A stretch of 64,000 bases of DNA from CAZGAQ01 sp964523405. Its GTDB lineage: Bacteria > Planctomycetota > Phycisphaerae > UBA1845 > Fen-1342. Position numbers and translations under genes: made by a program. The DNA is taken from positions 1 to 64,000 of the forward strand of contig CAZGAQ010000024.1 in NCBI GenBank assembly GCA_964523405.1, given 5' to 3'. This document shows, one piece after another, positions 48,779-57,665 of the stretch. The notes under the pieces were generated by a model, which made no database searches, had not been told where the DNA came from, and worked only from the letters and a program-made list of their open reading frames with translations. The number at the start of each line of letters is the position of its first letter. The first letter of the stretch is position 1.

Positions 48779-48952
48779 GCCATACCTCCCGGAGAGGCCG
48801 GGGGCGCACCCGCGCTTGCCCCAGCCCCCCACAACATAGCGTGGGATCGGTCGGACGGGTATTACAAACGGGGGGGATTATTGGAGACGCACCGTCGTCA
48901 CCGTGTTCCTGCGCTGCCCGCACGACGGGCGCGAACGGCCTGCGACGAATTC

Positions 48953-51157
48953 CTACAAATGGGCGGTGATGAAATCCCACTGCAGCCGCGACCAGTGCTC
49001 ATCGTAGTCATACAGGCCGTGATCGGCGCGCGGGTAGATCATCAGGTCGAACGGGCGCCCCGCATCCGCCAGCGCGTCCATGAGCTGCAGCGCGTTCTGC
49101 AGGTGTACGTTGTCGTCTCCCGCTCCGTGCACCAGCAACAAGCGGCCGTGCAGCCGGCGCGCGGCCGCGACGGCTGATGATCTCTGGTAGCCCGCCGGGT
49201 TGTTCGCCGGCGTGCGCATGAAGCGGTCGGTGTACACGCTGTCATAGTTGCGCCAATCCGTGACAGCCGACGCGGCGATCCCGATGCGAAACATCGTGCT
49301 GTGGGTTAGCGCGTATGCGACCATGAATCCGCCGTAGCTGTGCCCGGTAATGCCCACGCGGTGGAGATCAACGGGAGCGTGCTCTGCCAGCCAGCGGAGA
49401 CTGTCTTCGATGTCGGCCAGCTCGGCGACGCCGAGTTGCTGGTAGGCCTGCCACGCGCTGGCCGCCCCTTCGCCGCTGGCGGAATGCGGGTCGATCGTCC
49501 ACACGAGGTAGCCCTGCTGCGCGAGGAGATGCTTGACGAGGTCGTGTCCCCCAGACCAGCGATTCGACACGGACGGACCGTGCGGGCCGGCGTAGGTGAA
49601 CACCATCACGGGGTACTTGCGGCCCGGCTGCATGCCGGGCGGTCGAATGAGCATTGCATTCAGGGCATAGCCGCGCGGCGTCGGCACCCGCAGCAGTTCC
49701 GGCTGGTCAAGTTGGTAGCCGACCGGCGGCGGCGCGTCGTTCGCGCTGATCACGCGGACGAGCGAGCCATCGGCCGCCTGCAAGCGCACGCGCGGTGGCG
49801 TCGTGACGTTGCTGTACGTGTCGATGAACCACCGGCAGCCGGTCCCAAACTGCGTGGCGTGGCTGGCGCCGCGCTGCGTCAGCCGCTCGATGTGCCCGCC
49901 AGCTACTGGCACGCGGTACGCATGCTCCTCGATCGGGCTGTCCAGTGTGCCAGAGAAGTACACGTTGCGATCTGTGTCGACGCCGTGCAGCGCCCGCACC
50001 TCCCACGGTCCCTCCGTCACGCGCCGGAGCAGCCGGCCATCGGAGGCATAGTGGTACAGGTGCGCGTAGCCGTCACGTTCCGAAAGCCAGAGGAACGACC
50101 CGTCCGTCAGCCAGTGCGGTGCACCGTGCTCTTCAAGCCACGCGCGCGAATCGTCGCGGACGAGAACATGCACCCGCCCTGTCGCCGGATCGGCTTCGTT
50201 GAGCTCCAGCCAGCGGGACTCGCGATCCTGTACGCAAAACGTAAGCCGCCCCGCCGGCGACCAAGCCACCTGGACGATGAGAATCTCCGTGCCGGCGTAT
50301 GCCGAAAGATCCACCCAGGCCGTCGGGCCGCCGGTGACCGACACGACCCCCAGACGCGGGAGCGGGTTGGGATCCCCGGCTTTCGGATAGCGCAGCAGCT
50401 CAACCGCCGGATGCGTCGGCAGGTAGTCGACCAACGGATACGTGGGCACATTGGCGTCGTCGAGCTGCAGATAGGCCAGCTGGCGCCCGTCTGCGGACCA
50501 CCAGTAGCCGCGGTAGCTGCCGCGACCGAAGAGCTCTTCCTGATACACCCAATCGAGCCGGCCATTGAGCAGCGTCTCATTGCCGCCGGTGGTCAATTGC
50601 GTCTCGCGGCCGCTCGCGGCGTCCAGCACGTACAGTTCGTGTGCGCGGAGATAGGCGACGGTGGTGGCGTCCGGGCTGAGGGTCACTTCCGCCCGCTCCG
50701 TCGCGATGTCGGTCAGCCGCCGGAGCGCGTGATCGGCAAACCGGTACAGATACAGTTGGTCGTGATGATCCAGCAGCGCCACGGAGTAGTCCGGCGAAAA
50801 CGCCGTCGGTTGGCGGGACAGCTCGACGATCGCGCCAGTCGAGAAGTCCCCCTGCGCCCGCAGGGCCGCCGCGAGCGCCTCCACGTCGTACAGCGGCGCC
50901 GCTACACCGGTGGCCGCCACCACACGCTGCAGCACGTCTCCCTCGCGCTGCAGGTAGTGCTCGCCGTCGGGCAGCCACTTGAGCCCACGTGCATAGGTGC
51001 CGCTAAAGCTGACCTTGCGCGGACCGTACACGGCCTCGTACGTCAGCAGTTTGCGGCTGGCCAAAGGGTCCACACAGCCCGCGGCGAGGAGCAGTGCGAG
51101 CAAGAACGCGGTCAGCGCGATGCCTGCAAAGGTCGAGCGAGGGTGGCTGTCGCGCAC
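48953..51157 (-). CDS. S9-family prolyl oligopeptidase / dipeptidyl peptidase IV-type lipoprotein
   Basis: A 734-aa exported serine peptidase with a clear lipobox (LAAGC). Residues about 40-470 form a DPP-IV-type beta-propeller (N-terminal YLQREGDVL, later VLDAASGRETQLT). The catalytic domain has Ser in GHSYGGFM (near 603), Asp in HGAGDDNVH (near 680) and His in RADHGLYDY (near 711). The Glu motif of the family is visible as DWVYQEELFGRG. It likely trims dipeptides from proline-containing peptides outside the cytoplasmic membrane. The gene follows a GNAT gene by 76 bases. Confidence 0.92.
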   Translation of the reverse strand: MRDSHPRSTFAGIALTAFLLALLLAAGCVDPLASRKLLTYEAVYGPRKVSFSGTYARGLKWLPDGEHYLQREGDVLQRVVAATGVAAPLYDVEALAAALRAQGDFSTGAIVELSRQPTAFSPDYSVALLDHHDQLYLYRFADHALRRLTDIATERAEVTLSPDATTVAYLRAHELYVLDAASGRETQLTTGGNETLLNGRLDWVYQEELFGRGSYRGYWWSADGRQLAYLQLDDANVPTYPLVDYLPTHPAVELLRYPKAGDPNPLPRLGVVSVTGGPTAWVDLSAYAGTEILIVQVAWSPAGRLTFCVQDRESRWLELNEADPATGRVHVLVRDDSRAWLEEHGAPHWLTDGSFLWLSERDGYAHLYHYASDGRLLRRVTEGPWEVRALHGVDTDRNVYFSGTLDSPIEEHAYRVPVAGGHIERLTQRGASHATQFGTGCRWFIDTYSNVTTPPRVRLQAADGSLVRVISANDAPPPVGYQLDQPELLRVPTPRGYALNAMLIRPPGMQPGRKYPVMVFTYAGPHGPSVSNRWSGGHDLVKHLLAQQGYLVWTIDPHSASGEGAASAWQAYQQLGVAELADIEDSLRWLAEHAPVDLHRVGITGHSYGGFMVAYALTHSTMFRIGIAASAVTDWRNYDSVYTDRFMRTPANNPAGYQRSSAVAAARRLHGRLLLVHGAGDDNVHLQNALQLMDALADAGRPFDLMIYPRADHGLYDYDEHWSRLQWDFITAHL

Positions 51158-51233
51158 GGGAGCCTCCGGTGGCGGTTGTTCGCGCCAGATTGTAGGGCCG
51201 TTTGGGGCCGCGTGTGCCCGAACGCGCGCTGAT

Positions 51234-51716
51234 TCATGGTGAGATCGCGTTCGGCCGCAGGTTCAGTTCCAGGTAGACAGGGCCGGGCAGCGGGTTCTCG
51301 TAGTAGGCCGGGATCTCAACGAACCCGAGCGTGGCATAGAGAGTTCGGGCCGAAGTCATCGACCGCAGCGTGTCCAGGCGCATCCGCCGATAGCCGATCG
51401 CACGGGCCCGCGCGATGACGGCCTGGGCCAGTTGGCGGCCAAGCCCGGTACCGCGAAAGGCGGGACGGACGTACAAGCGCTTCATTTCGCACGTTTCGCC
51501 ATCGAGCGGCCGCAGGGCCACGCAGCCGGCGAGCTCCGCTTCGTCGCAGGCAAGCAGGAGGCAGCCGCGCGGCGGGGCATACTTACCGGGCAGTCCCGCC
51601 AGCTCCTGCTGGAAACCCTGGAAACAGAGGTCGGCCTGAATCTCGTCCGCGTACTCGCGAAAGAGCTGCCGGACGACGGCGAGTTGATCGGGCGTGTGGG
51701 CGGGCACGAGCTGCAT
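51234..51716 (-). CDS. GNAT-family N-acetyltransferase
   Basis: A 160-aa acetyltransferase. Motif A is MKRLYVRPAFRGTGLGRQLAQAVI, with the acetyl-CoA loop RGTGLGR. The end YATLGFVEIPAYYENPLPGPVYLEL is typical. The frame stays open far upstream but homology starts at the ATG at 51716. Substrate unknown. Confidence 0.85.
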   Translation of the reverse strand: MQLVPAHTPDQLAVVRQLFREYADEIQADLCFQGFQQELAGLPGKYAPPRGCLLLACDEAELAGCVALRPLDGETCEMKRLYVRPAFRGTGLGRQLAQAVIARARAIGYRRMRLDTLRSMTSARTLYATLGFVEIPAYYENPLPGPVYLELNLRPNAISP

Positions 51717-51873
51717 GGGACATCCAGTCCGTCGGTCGCCTGCGGCGACCCCGGGATGCGAAGCTCCTTCCGCGAGCGACGTCGGTCCGCCCTCCACTTG
51801 GATCGGGACGAGCGCGGGGCCGACGCCATGCGCTCCGCCGCGGCTGGCGGAACGCGTTTCTCCGAGGCCGGCG

Positions 51874-53469
51874 CTACGCGCTGCCGGCCCGGGCGGGGTG
51901 AGCTGGGGCGAGTTTGTCGCGGAGCGCGCGGATGAGCTGCTCCAGCGCCGCCTGCGGGTGCAGAGCGTAGAAATACTCGCGGTCCAGCGCCACACGGTCG
52001 AGCGCGTACTGCTCTTCCAGCACGCGGATGCGTTCGTCGTACTGCGCGGCGCGCCAGGGGTCCGTGGCCAGCATCTGCGCGCTGACGCGCCGGATTTCCC
52101 CGAAGACCGCCCGCCGGCTCGCCCGGTCGCGCGGGTCGTGGATCCGCAGGTCCGCGGAGCGCCGCACCAACTCCGCCCGCGTGCGCACCAACTCGGCCGG
52201 TGCGCGGCGCAGATGGCGCTGCGGGTTGTAGCGCAGGTCGTGGCTGGCGTGGCGCGCCGCGACGATGTCGGCGGGCTTGACCCCCACATGGGGCAATGGC
52301 AACTGCAGGGTGGCCGTCACGCACGCCAGCGGGCGCGGCGCAACCCCCAGCAACCGCTGGACAAAGTCCTCCATCATCTCGTCGTATTTGGCCCCGCCGA
52401 TGCCGTGAATGAACAGATCGGACAGCAGCAGCCGGCAGAAGCCCGACAGCGCCAGGGCCCGCGGGCGCAGGCGCCAGCCGGCCTGCTCGATCGGCCAGAG
52501 CTGGGTGTGCGTCGCGCGCCGCGCCAATTCGGTTCGGGACATCCGGCCGATCAGCACCGAGTCGGCCAGCAGCTCCAGTTGCGCGCCGCGCGACGCCACG
52601 TACAAGCGCCGGCGTGGCTGTTGCGGTTGATATACCCAGAGGGGCAACTCCACGCGCCCGCCCGTGGTCGCCAGGGGCGGCACCGGCCGTCCCGGAGTGC
52701 GGACGCGATGCCGCCGACGGTATTCGGCCTGGGCCGCGTTGTAGGCCGCCGCGCACGCCTCCGCGTGCAAGAGGAGATGCGCGGCAAACATCCGGAATTC
52801 GGGGGTCGCGGCCACGGCGGACAGGCGGACTTCCCGCACGCCTTCCAGCCCCAGCGCCAGCTCGGTCGCCGTGCGGCCGGCGCTGAGCGCATCGCAGTAC
52901 GTCGGTGCCGGGCCGGCCGCGGACAGCCAGCCGCGTGCGAAGACGCCGAGCAAGGACTGGTCGTGGAACTCGTACAGGGACGCCGCCCTGGCGAAGAACT
53001 GCAGCCAGTGCTCGCGCGGCACAGCCGGCTGCGACTCGAAGGGGTGGTGCGGCGCCGCCCCTGGAATGTCGACCTCGACGCGCCGCACGCCAGCCGACGT
53101 GGTCTGTGGCAGACTCAGATGGATCGTCTTGGGGAGATCCGAGTCGACCAGCAGGAAGACCGGCATGGCGCCGACGTGCAGGGCGAGCGCGTGCGTGGCG
53201 ATCGTCTTGGCGAAGACCCCCGCGTGAAAGAACTCCGCCTGGTGGCCGGTCAGCACGATCCGCCCGGTCAACCCCAGGCGCTGCCGCAAGTCAGTGCGTA
53301 AGGCGGTCAAGGTGGTGTCGAGCAGCGCCGTCTGCGCGTAGGTGTCCGGCGCAGGCGCGGTGATGGCCTCGTGTAGGATGGGGGCGGACGGCTCGATGAG
53401 CACGCCCAAATGCGTGTCCGGCGCGGCGAGGCGCTCGTAGGTCGGTCTTACTGGGGTCGACAGCGGCAT
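51874..53469 (-). CDS. Uncharacterised 531-aa protein, weakly BshC-like
   Basis: A large cytoplasmic protein I do not recognise with confidence. Near residue 70 it has LTGHQAEFFHAGVFAKT followed by AMPVFLLVDSDLP. This resembles in spacing the TGQQ...GP...K and PVFW...ED strings of BshC, the bacillithiol-forming enzyme, but the match is short. A C-terminal Arg-rich helical segment (about 430-520) looks like a coiled coil. GGAG precedes the ATG at 53469. Its first 22 bases overlap the end of a GT2 glycosyltransferase gene, so the two are co-translated. Confidence 0.65.
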   Translation of the reverse strand: MPLSTPVRPTYERLAAPDTHLGVLIEPSAPILHEAITAPAPDTYAQTALLDTTLTALRTDLRQRLGLTGRIVLTGHQAEFFHAGVFAKTIATHALALHVGAMPVFLLVDSDLPKTIHLSLPQTTSAGVRRVEVDIPGAAPHHPFESQPAVPREHWLQFFARAASLYEFHDQSLLGVFARGWLSAAGPAPTYCDALSAGRTATELALGLEGVREVRLSAVAATPEFRMFAAHLLLHAEACAAAYNAAQAEYRRRHRVRTPGRPVPPLATTGGRVELPLWVYQPQQPRRRLYVASRGAQLELLADSVLIGRMSRTELARRATHTQLWPIEQAGWRLRPRALALSGFCRLLLSDLFIHGIGGAKYDEMMEDFVQRLLGVAPRPLACVTATLQLPLPHVGVKPADIVAARHASHDLRYNPQRHLRRAPAELVRTRAELVRRSADLRIHDPRDRASRRAVFGEIRRVSAQMLATDPWRAAQYDERIRVLEEQYALDRVALDREYFYALHPQAALEQLIRALRDKLAPAHPARAGSA

Positions 53470-54197
53470 ACGCTCCGCGGGCACGCATCGGAGGCGGGAG
53501 TCGATTCGCGGCGCAATTCCCGCATGAACACCGCCAGGTAGTGCACCAGGCGGGCGGCGGGATCGTCGAGCGTACCGCCAAACTCGCGGCTCTGGTCGCG
53601 ATAGATGCGGCGGACCGGCAACTCCCGGATGCGCAGGCCAGCGCGCGTACACTGTACCCAAAACTGGAGCGGAAAGGCATAGCCCGGTTCGTCGAGCATC
53701 AGGCGCTGCATGGCACACACGCGGTGGGCTTTGAAGCCGCAGAACGAGTCGGTCAACTCCAAGCCCAGCACCTGGCGCAACAACCCGTTGACGGTCTCGT
53801 TGATGCGACGACGCTCCGGCGGCGGGACATCGTCATCCGGAAAGGCGCGCAGATACCGCGATCCACTGATGACGTCGGCATCCCCGCAGACGGCCGCCGC
53901 CATGAAATCAGGAATCTGCGCCGGCTCGTGCTGTTCGTCGCAGTCCAGCGTAATCACCCACTCGTAGTCGCGCGCGGCGGCGAAGGCGAACGCGTCGATC
54001 AGGCTCTGGCCGTAGCCGCGATTCTCGGGGTGGGTGATGACGTGGAGGCCGCGTTCGCGGCGGAGCAACTCCGGGGTGGCGTCGGTCGAGCCGTCGTCGA
54101 CGACGAGAATATCGGACGCGTAGCGCCGCACGGCCGCCAACACCCCCGGCAGGTAGCGCTGCTCGTTAAAGACCGGGATCGTGACCAGGAACCGCAT
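53448..54197 (-). CDS. GT2 family glycosyltransferase
   Basis: A 249-aa GT-A fold glycosyltransferase, dolichyl-phosphate-mannose-synthase-like. IPVFNEQRYL at the start, nucleotide-sugar Asp in ILVVDDGSTD, and DxD-type ITLDCDEQHEP. No C-terminal membrane helices, so it is soluble or peripheral. GGAG lies nine bases before the ATG at 54197. The overlapping downstream gene encodes the uncharacterised 531-aa protein. Confidence 0.88.
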   Translation of the reverse strand: MRFLVTIPVFNEQRYLPGVLAAVRRYASDILVVDDGSTDATPELLRRERGLHVITHPENRGYGQSLIDAFAFAAARDYEWVITLDCDEQHEPAQIPDFMAAAVCGDADVISGSRYLRAFPDDDVPPPERRRINETVNGLLRQVLGLELTDSFCGFKAHRVCAMQRLMLDEPGYAFPLQFWVQCTRAGLRIRELPVRRIYRDQSREFGGTLDDPAARLVHYLAVFMRELRRESTPASDACPRSVCRCRPQ

Positions 54198-54321
54198 GGC
54201 CCGTACTCCGCTCGGCGACCCATCGGGGGACGGACGCAAACCGCCTGCCCACCGATTCTTGGCGCGCCGCCGGAATAGTCAAATCGCCGCCGGTGAACCA
54301 GTCCGGTCCCCGGTTCGGCGA

Positions 54322-55083
54322 CTACGCCAGCTTCAGCGCCAGGTGCAACCGCTCTTCGACGCTCGCCCAGTTGATCACCTCGGTGAACGCCTTGATGAAG
54401 TCGGTTCGCTTGTTCTGATACTGCAGGTAATAGGCGTGCTCCCACACGTCCAGCGCCAGCAGCGGGACGGCGCCCCACGCCCCACCGTTCTCGTGTTTCT
54501 CGGCCTGCAGCACCATCAGTCGCTGCGCCAGGGGCTCGTACACCAGCACCGCCCAGCCGCTGCCCTGCACCTGCGCGGCCGCCGCAGACAGGTTGGCCCG
54601 GAAGGCCTCGTAGGTGCCAAAGTCGCGTCTGATGAGCTTGCCGGCGTCGCTGTCGGCCGGCGGATCGCCGCCGCCGCTCTTGGTCATGCTGTTCCAGAAA
54701 AGCGCGTGCAGCAGGTGGCCGGAGAGGTTGAACGACAGCTTGTCGGTCACAGCCCGCACGCTCTTCACCGTGTCGCCACCGGTGCGGCGAATCGCCTCCA
54801 GTTCGGCGACCGCGGCGTTGGCGTTCTTGACGTAGGCCGCATGGTGAATGTCGTGATGCAGCTTGAGGGTCTGCACGTTGAGAAAAGGCTCCAGGTCACC
54901 GTAACCGTACGGCAGAGGCGGGAGCTTGTATGGCCCCTCCAAGCCATCGGCCGGCGGCGCGGGGGGCACCGGTTGCGAGCCGGGCGCGGCCGGTTGCTGC
55001 GCCAGAACGTCCGACCCCAATGCCACCCAGCCACCGATCAAAGCGGCTGATCCCAATACGTCCCGTCGCGTGATGCCTGACAT
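54322..55083 (-). CDS. Tat-exported Fe/Mn superoxide dismutase
   Basis: A 253-aa Fe/Mn-type SOD. The N-terminus (TRRDVLGSAALIGG) is a twin-arginine signal, so the folded, metal-loaded enzyme should be exported. Metal ligands are the first His in LKLHHDIHHAAYV, the second in SGHLLHALFW, Asp and His in LDVWEHAYYLQYQ. A Pro-rich spacer follows the signal. Metal (Fe or Mn) is not decided from sequence. The gene follows ndk by 94 bases. Confidence 0.93.
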   Translation of the reverse strand: MSGITRRDVLGSAALIGGWVALGSDVLAQQPAAPGSQPVPPAPPADGLEGPYKLPPLPYGYGDLEPFLNVQTLKLHHDIHHAAYVKNANAAVAELEAIRRTGGDTVKSVRAVTDKLSFNLSGHLLHALFWNSMTKSGGGDPPADSDAGKLIRRDFGTYEAFRANLSAAAAQVQGSGWAVLVYEPLAQRLMVLQAEKHENGGAWGAVPLLALDVWEHAYYLQYQNKRTDFIKAFTEVINWASVEERLHLALKLA

Positions 55084-55177
55084 CGCTGATCCTCCGTCAC
55101 GTAGTGCTACGCGGGCCCTGTGTCTGATGTCCCGATCCGGTCGCGGACGCGCCCAAGCGGCGCGCTTCTGGATGATC

Positions 55178-55636
55178 CTACTCGCCCGGCCGCGTGATCC
55201 AGCGGTCGGTCGCGCGCTCGTAGCTCACGATTTCCTCGGGCTTGAAGAAGAGGGCAATTTCCTTGGCCGCCGTCTCCGGCCCATCGCTAGCGTGCACGAG
55301 GTTGTACTGCTGATCCAAGCCGAAATCGCCGCGAATCGTGCCGGGGGCGGCCTTGCGGCCATGCGTCGCGCCCAGCAGGTTACGGACGACGGCAATGGCC
55401 TCGGGGCCTTCGAGCACCGCGATGACGACCGGCCCGGCGGTCATGAAGTCGACCAGGGCATCGTAGAAGGGCTTGCCGTGGTGCACTTCGTAATGCTGTT
55501 CGACCTGCTTCCGCGGCGACTTCTGGAGCTTGAGCGCGGCGAGCCGCAGGCCCTTGTCCTCGAAGCGCGTCAGGATGCGGCCGACCAGGTTTCGATTAAC
55601 TGCGTCCGGCTTGAAGATAATCAGCGTTCGTTCCAT
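55178..55636 (-). CDS. ndk: Nucleoside diphosphate kinase
   Basis: A 152-aa enzyme equalising nucleoside triphosphates. The phosphohistidine is in NLVHASDG; KPDAV and LLGATHGRKAAPGTIRGDFG are conserved. GAGGA lies six bases before the ATG. A good promoter is 36 bases upstream. Its neighbours (Tat SOD, GT2) are unrelated. Confidence 0.95.
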   Translation of the reverse strand: MERTLIIFKPDAVNRNLVGRILTRFEDKGLRLAALKLQKSPRKQVEQHYEVHHGKPFYDALVDFMTAGPVVIAVLEGPEAIAVVRNLLGATHGRKAAPGTIRGDFGLDQQYNLVHASDGPETAAKEIALFFKPEEIVSYERATDRWITRPGE

Positions 55637-55671
55637 GCACGGTCCTCATGCGTTATTCTCAAGGAGTGTGG

Positions 55672-55699
55672 ATTGTAGCGGGACCGGCGCGCGCCGCAA
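55672..55699 (-). promoter_or_regulatory. Promoter for ndk
   Basis: Minus strand: TTGCGG, 16-base spacer, TACAAT; leader of about 29 bases. Confidence 0.65.
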
Positions 55700-55735
55700 A
55701 ACCGCGTGCCGCTCGAACTTGTCGCCCGGGATCAT

Positions 55736-56701
55736 ATGCGGCGGCGTCATCTTTTTCGGCCCACCTGCTCGTTGGCCATCGTTCTGCTGGCGGCCGGCGG
55801 CTGCGCGGTTCTGCAGCCGGCGGAGGCGCGTCGCGCACAGGCCATCGCGGCGGCCGCCCAGCCGATTCTCGCGCTTGACCCCAACGCCTGCTGGACGGAG
55901 TGCTACAACCAGTTGCTCGCGTTTGGCCCGGACGCGCTCGCTTATCTCATGGCCCAGCCGGCCTTGACCCGCCCAGCCGCCCCCGACGACCTCGCGGTCC
56001 TGATGCATTTGTCGCTCGTGCGCGTGCTGGCGGCTCCGGGAACCGCACCGCGTCTGAGCGCGCAGGCCCTGGAAACGACGCTGGGCATTCTGCACTGCGA
56101 TCCCAAGGTGGGGGGCGAGCGCCTCGGTACGGCTGTTCTTTCCGACCGGCCACCGCCGCGGGCGTGGCTGGATCTGTATCCGGCGGACTTCGACCAGGCG
56201 CTGGCAGCGCGCGTCGACCTGGAGGCGGACCGCCAGCAGTTGCGCTCGTGGTGGGCCGCCCGCCAGGGCCAGCCGGAAGCGCCGCGGCTGGGCGCGCCGC
56301 TCGCTCCGCAGGTGGCCGATCTGTGGCGTGTGCTGGCGCGGCGCCCTGCGGATCGGTGGTTCTATGGGCTGCAGGGGGAGCCGGTGCGCTGCGATGCGTG
56401 GACGCGCGGGTGTTTCGTGCTCTGCGGGGAACCCCCGCGCGCGCCGGCCCTGTTCGACCTGCCCACCTGGGACTACAACCTCGTGCGGGCCACGTGCATC
56501 TGGCTGGGCACCCAGCGCGATGCCACCATCGAGGCCCGGCTGGTTGAGCTGGTCGCCAGCCCCGACACAACCCTGGCCCACAACGCGTTGTTTGCGCTCC
56601 GCTACTCCCGCAATGAGCGCATCCGCGCGGTACTGAAGCGCTACGAGGCGCGCGAGACCGCGCCGCTGCAGCGCACGCGGGCCCCGTCCGCCGCGTTGTA
56701 G
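55736..56701 (+). CDS. Lipoprotein with HEAT-like helical repeats, unknown function
   Basis: A 321-aa lipoprotein with lipobox LAAGGC. The ATG at 55736 is preferred over one at 55706 because it directly precedes the signal peptide. The mature protein is helical; the last 90 residues (DATIEARLVELVASPD...HNALFALRYSRNERIRAVL) look like a HEAT-type repeat. No enzyme motif. Divergent from ndk. Confidence 0.65.
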   Translation: MRRRHLFRPTCSLAIVLLAAGGCAVLQPAEARRAQAIAAAAQPILALDPNACWTECYNQLLAFGPDALAYLMAQPALTRPAAPDDLAVLMHLSLVRVLAAPGTAPRLSAQALETTLGILHCDPKVGGERLGTAVLSDRPPPRAWLDLYPADFDQALAARVDLEADRQQLRSWWAARQGQPEAPRLGAPLAPQVADLWRVLARRPADRWFYGLQGEPVRCDAWTRGCFVLCGEPPRAPALFDLPTWDYNLVRATCIWLGTQRDATIEARLVELVASPDTTLAHNALFALRYSRNERIRAVLKRYEARETAPLQRTRAPSAAL

Positions 56702-56790
56702 CGCCTCCGCTCCGGACCGCGCATCCAGCGGCCGATTGTGCGCGCCCGGGGGCAATCCACGGTTCATTTCGGGCGGGGCTTCCGATATGC

Positions 56791-56796
56791 TAGATT
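56791..56796 (+). promoter_or_regulatory. Extended -10 promoter for the Asp-box protein operon
   Basis: TGCTAGATT: an extended -10 (TGn before TAGATT), 29 bases before the ATG at 56826. No clear -35, as expected for extended -10 promoters. Confidence 0.5.
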
Positions 56797-56825
56797 AGCG
56801 CCATGCCCCTCTCGAGGAGATGATC

Positions 56826-57665
56826 ATGTTCACGCGCTGCTCCCTGCTGTTCGCCCTGCTGGCAACGCCGGCCATCACGCTGGCCGGCCCCCCACCGGTC
56901 ACCTACCTCGTCCCAAGCAAGTTCGTGGCGGAAGTCAACGACACGGTCGACCTGCGGCTGGCGGTTGGCACGGCCAAAGGCGCTCAAGTTGCCGCCTGGC
57001 CCACCACACCGGTCGACTGGCTGTGCATCCGTGGCGGCGCCGTCCAGCAGAACCGTCACGGCGTGCGTCCGTCCAAAACCGGTGACAATTCCGTGCCCGT
57101 GCCCATCGCGTCTGCCGGAGTGACGCTCATCGGGCTCGATTATCGACCGGTCGTGCTCACCATGACGGGCAGGGAGCTGAAGGCCTTTGTCGCGCAGCAT
57201 GGGACGGACGAAGCGGCGCGGGCGAAGTCGCGCGACCTGAAGGACGACGCCCCGGTGCGCGTCCGGCACGTGGCCTCAGCGAAGACGCTGGTGCGGGCGA
57301 GCGGGCCGCGCAGTGCGGCGGACCGCGCCGGCGTCGCGACCAGTAAGGCCGGGCTGTTTGTCGAAATCCGCCCCATGTTCGATCCGACGCTGGCCAAGGT
57401 CGACGCGGACATCCCCGTGGTCGTGTACATCGAAGGTACCAAGATGACCGGAATCCAGGTGCAGGCCACAAGTCTCGCGGCCGCCGACACCGTCGCGTTC
57501 ACAATCGACCGGGGCGGCATGGGTGATATTCACGTGTCGCATCCGGGCGTGTGGCGTGTGGAGGCGCACCACGCCGCGCCGCTGGCGCAGGACGGTCAGG
57601 CCGATTGGGTGATCTACAGCACGACCCTGACGTTTGAGATCCCGGCGCAAGGAGCCCAGTCATGA
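56826..57665 (+). CDS. Exported beta-rich protein, possibly DUF4198-like
   Basis: A 279-aa exported protein; GAGGAG lies six bases before the ATG at 56826, and a signal peptide ending ITLAG follows. TYLVPSKFVAEVNDTVDLRLAVG and a late GVWRVEAHH suggest an all-beta fold seen in DUF4198 periplasmic proteins, which are linked to metal uptake in some cases. The match is weak. The stop codon overlaps the next start (ATGA), so it is translated with the large Asp-box protein. Confidence 0.6.
   Translation: MFTRCSLLFALLATPAITLAGPPPVTYLVPSKFVAEVNDTVDLRLAVGTAKGAQVAAWPTTPVDWLCIRGGAVQQNRHGVRPSKTGDNSVPVPIASAGVTLIGLDYRPVVLTMTGRELKAFVAQHGTDEAARAKSRDLKDDAPVRVRHVASAKTLVRASGPRSAADRAGVATSKAGLFVEIRPMFDPTLAKVDADIPVVVYIEGTKMTGIQVQATSLAAADTVAFTIDRGGMGDIHVSHPGVWRVEAHHAAPLAQDGQADWVIYSTTLTFEIPAQGAQS

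Noticed and set aside
51862..51885. Possible fourth copy of the palindromic repeat
   Set aside because: GGCCGGCGCTACGCGCTGC matches only the right arm and flank of copy 2; the left arm is missing and it overlaps a coding end.
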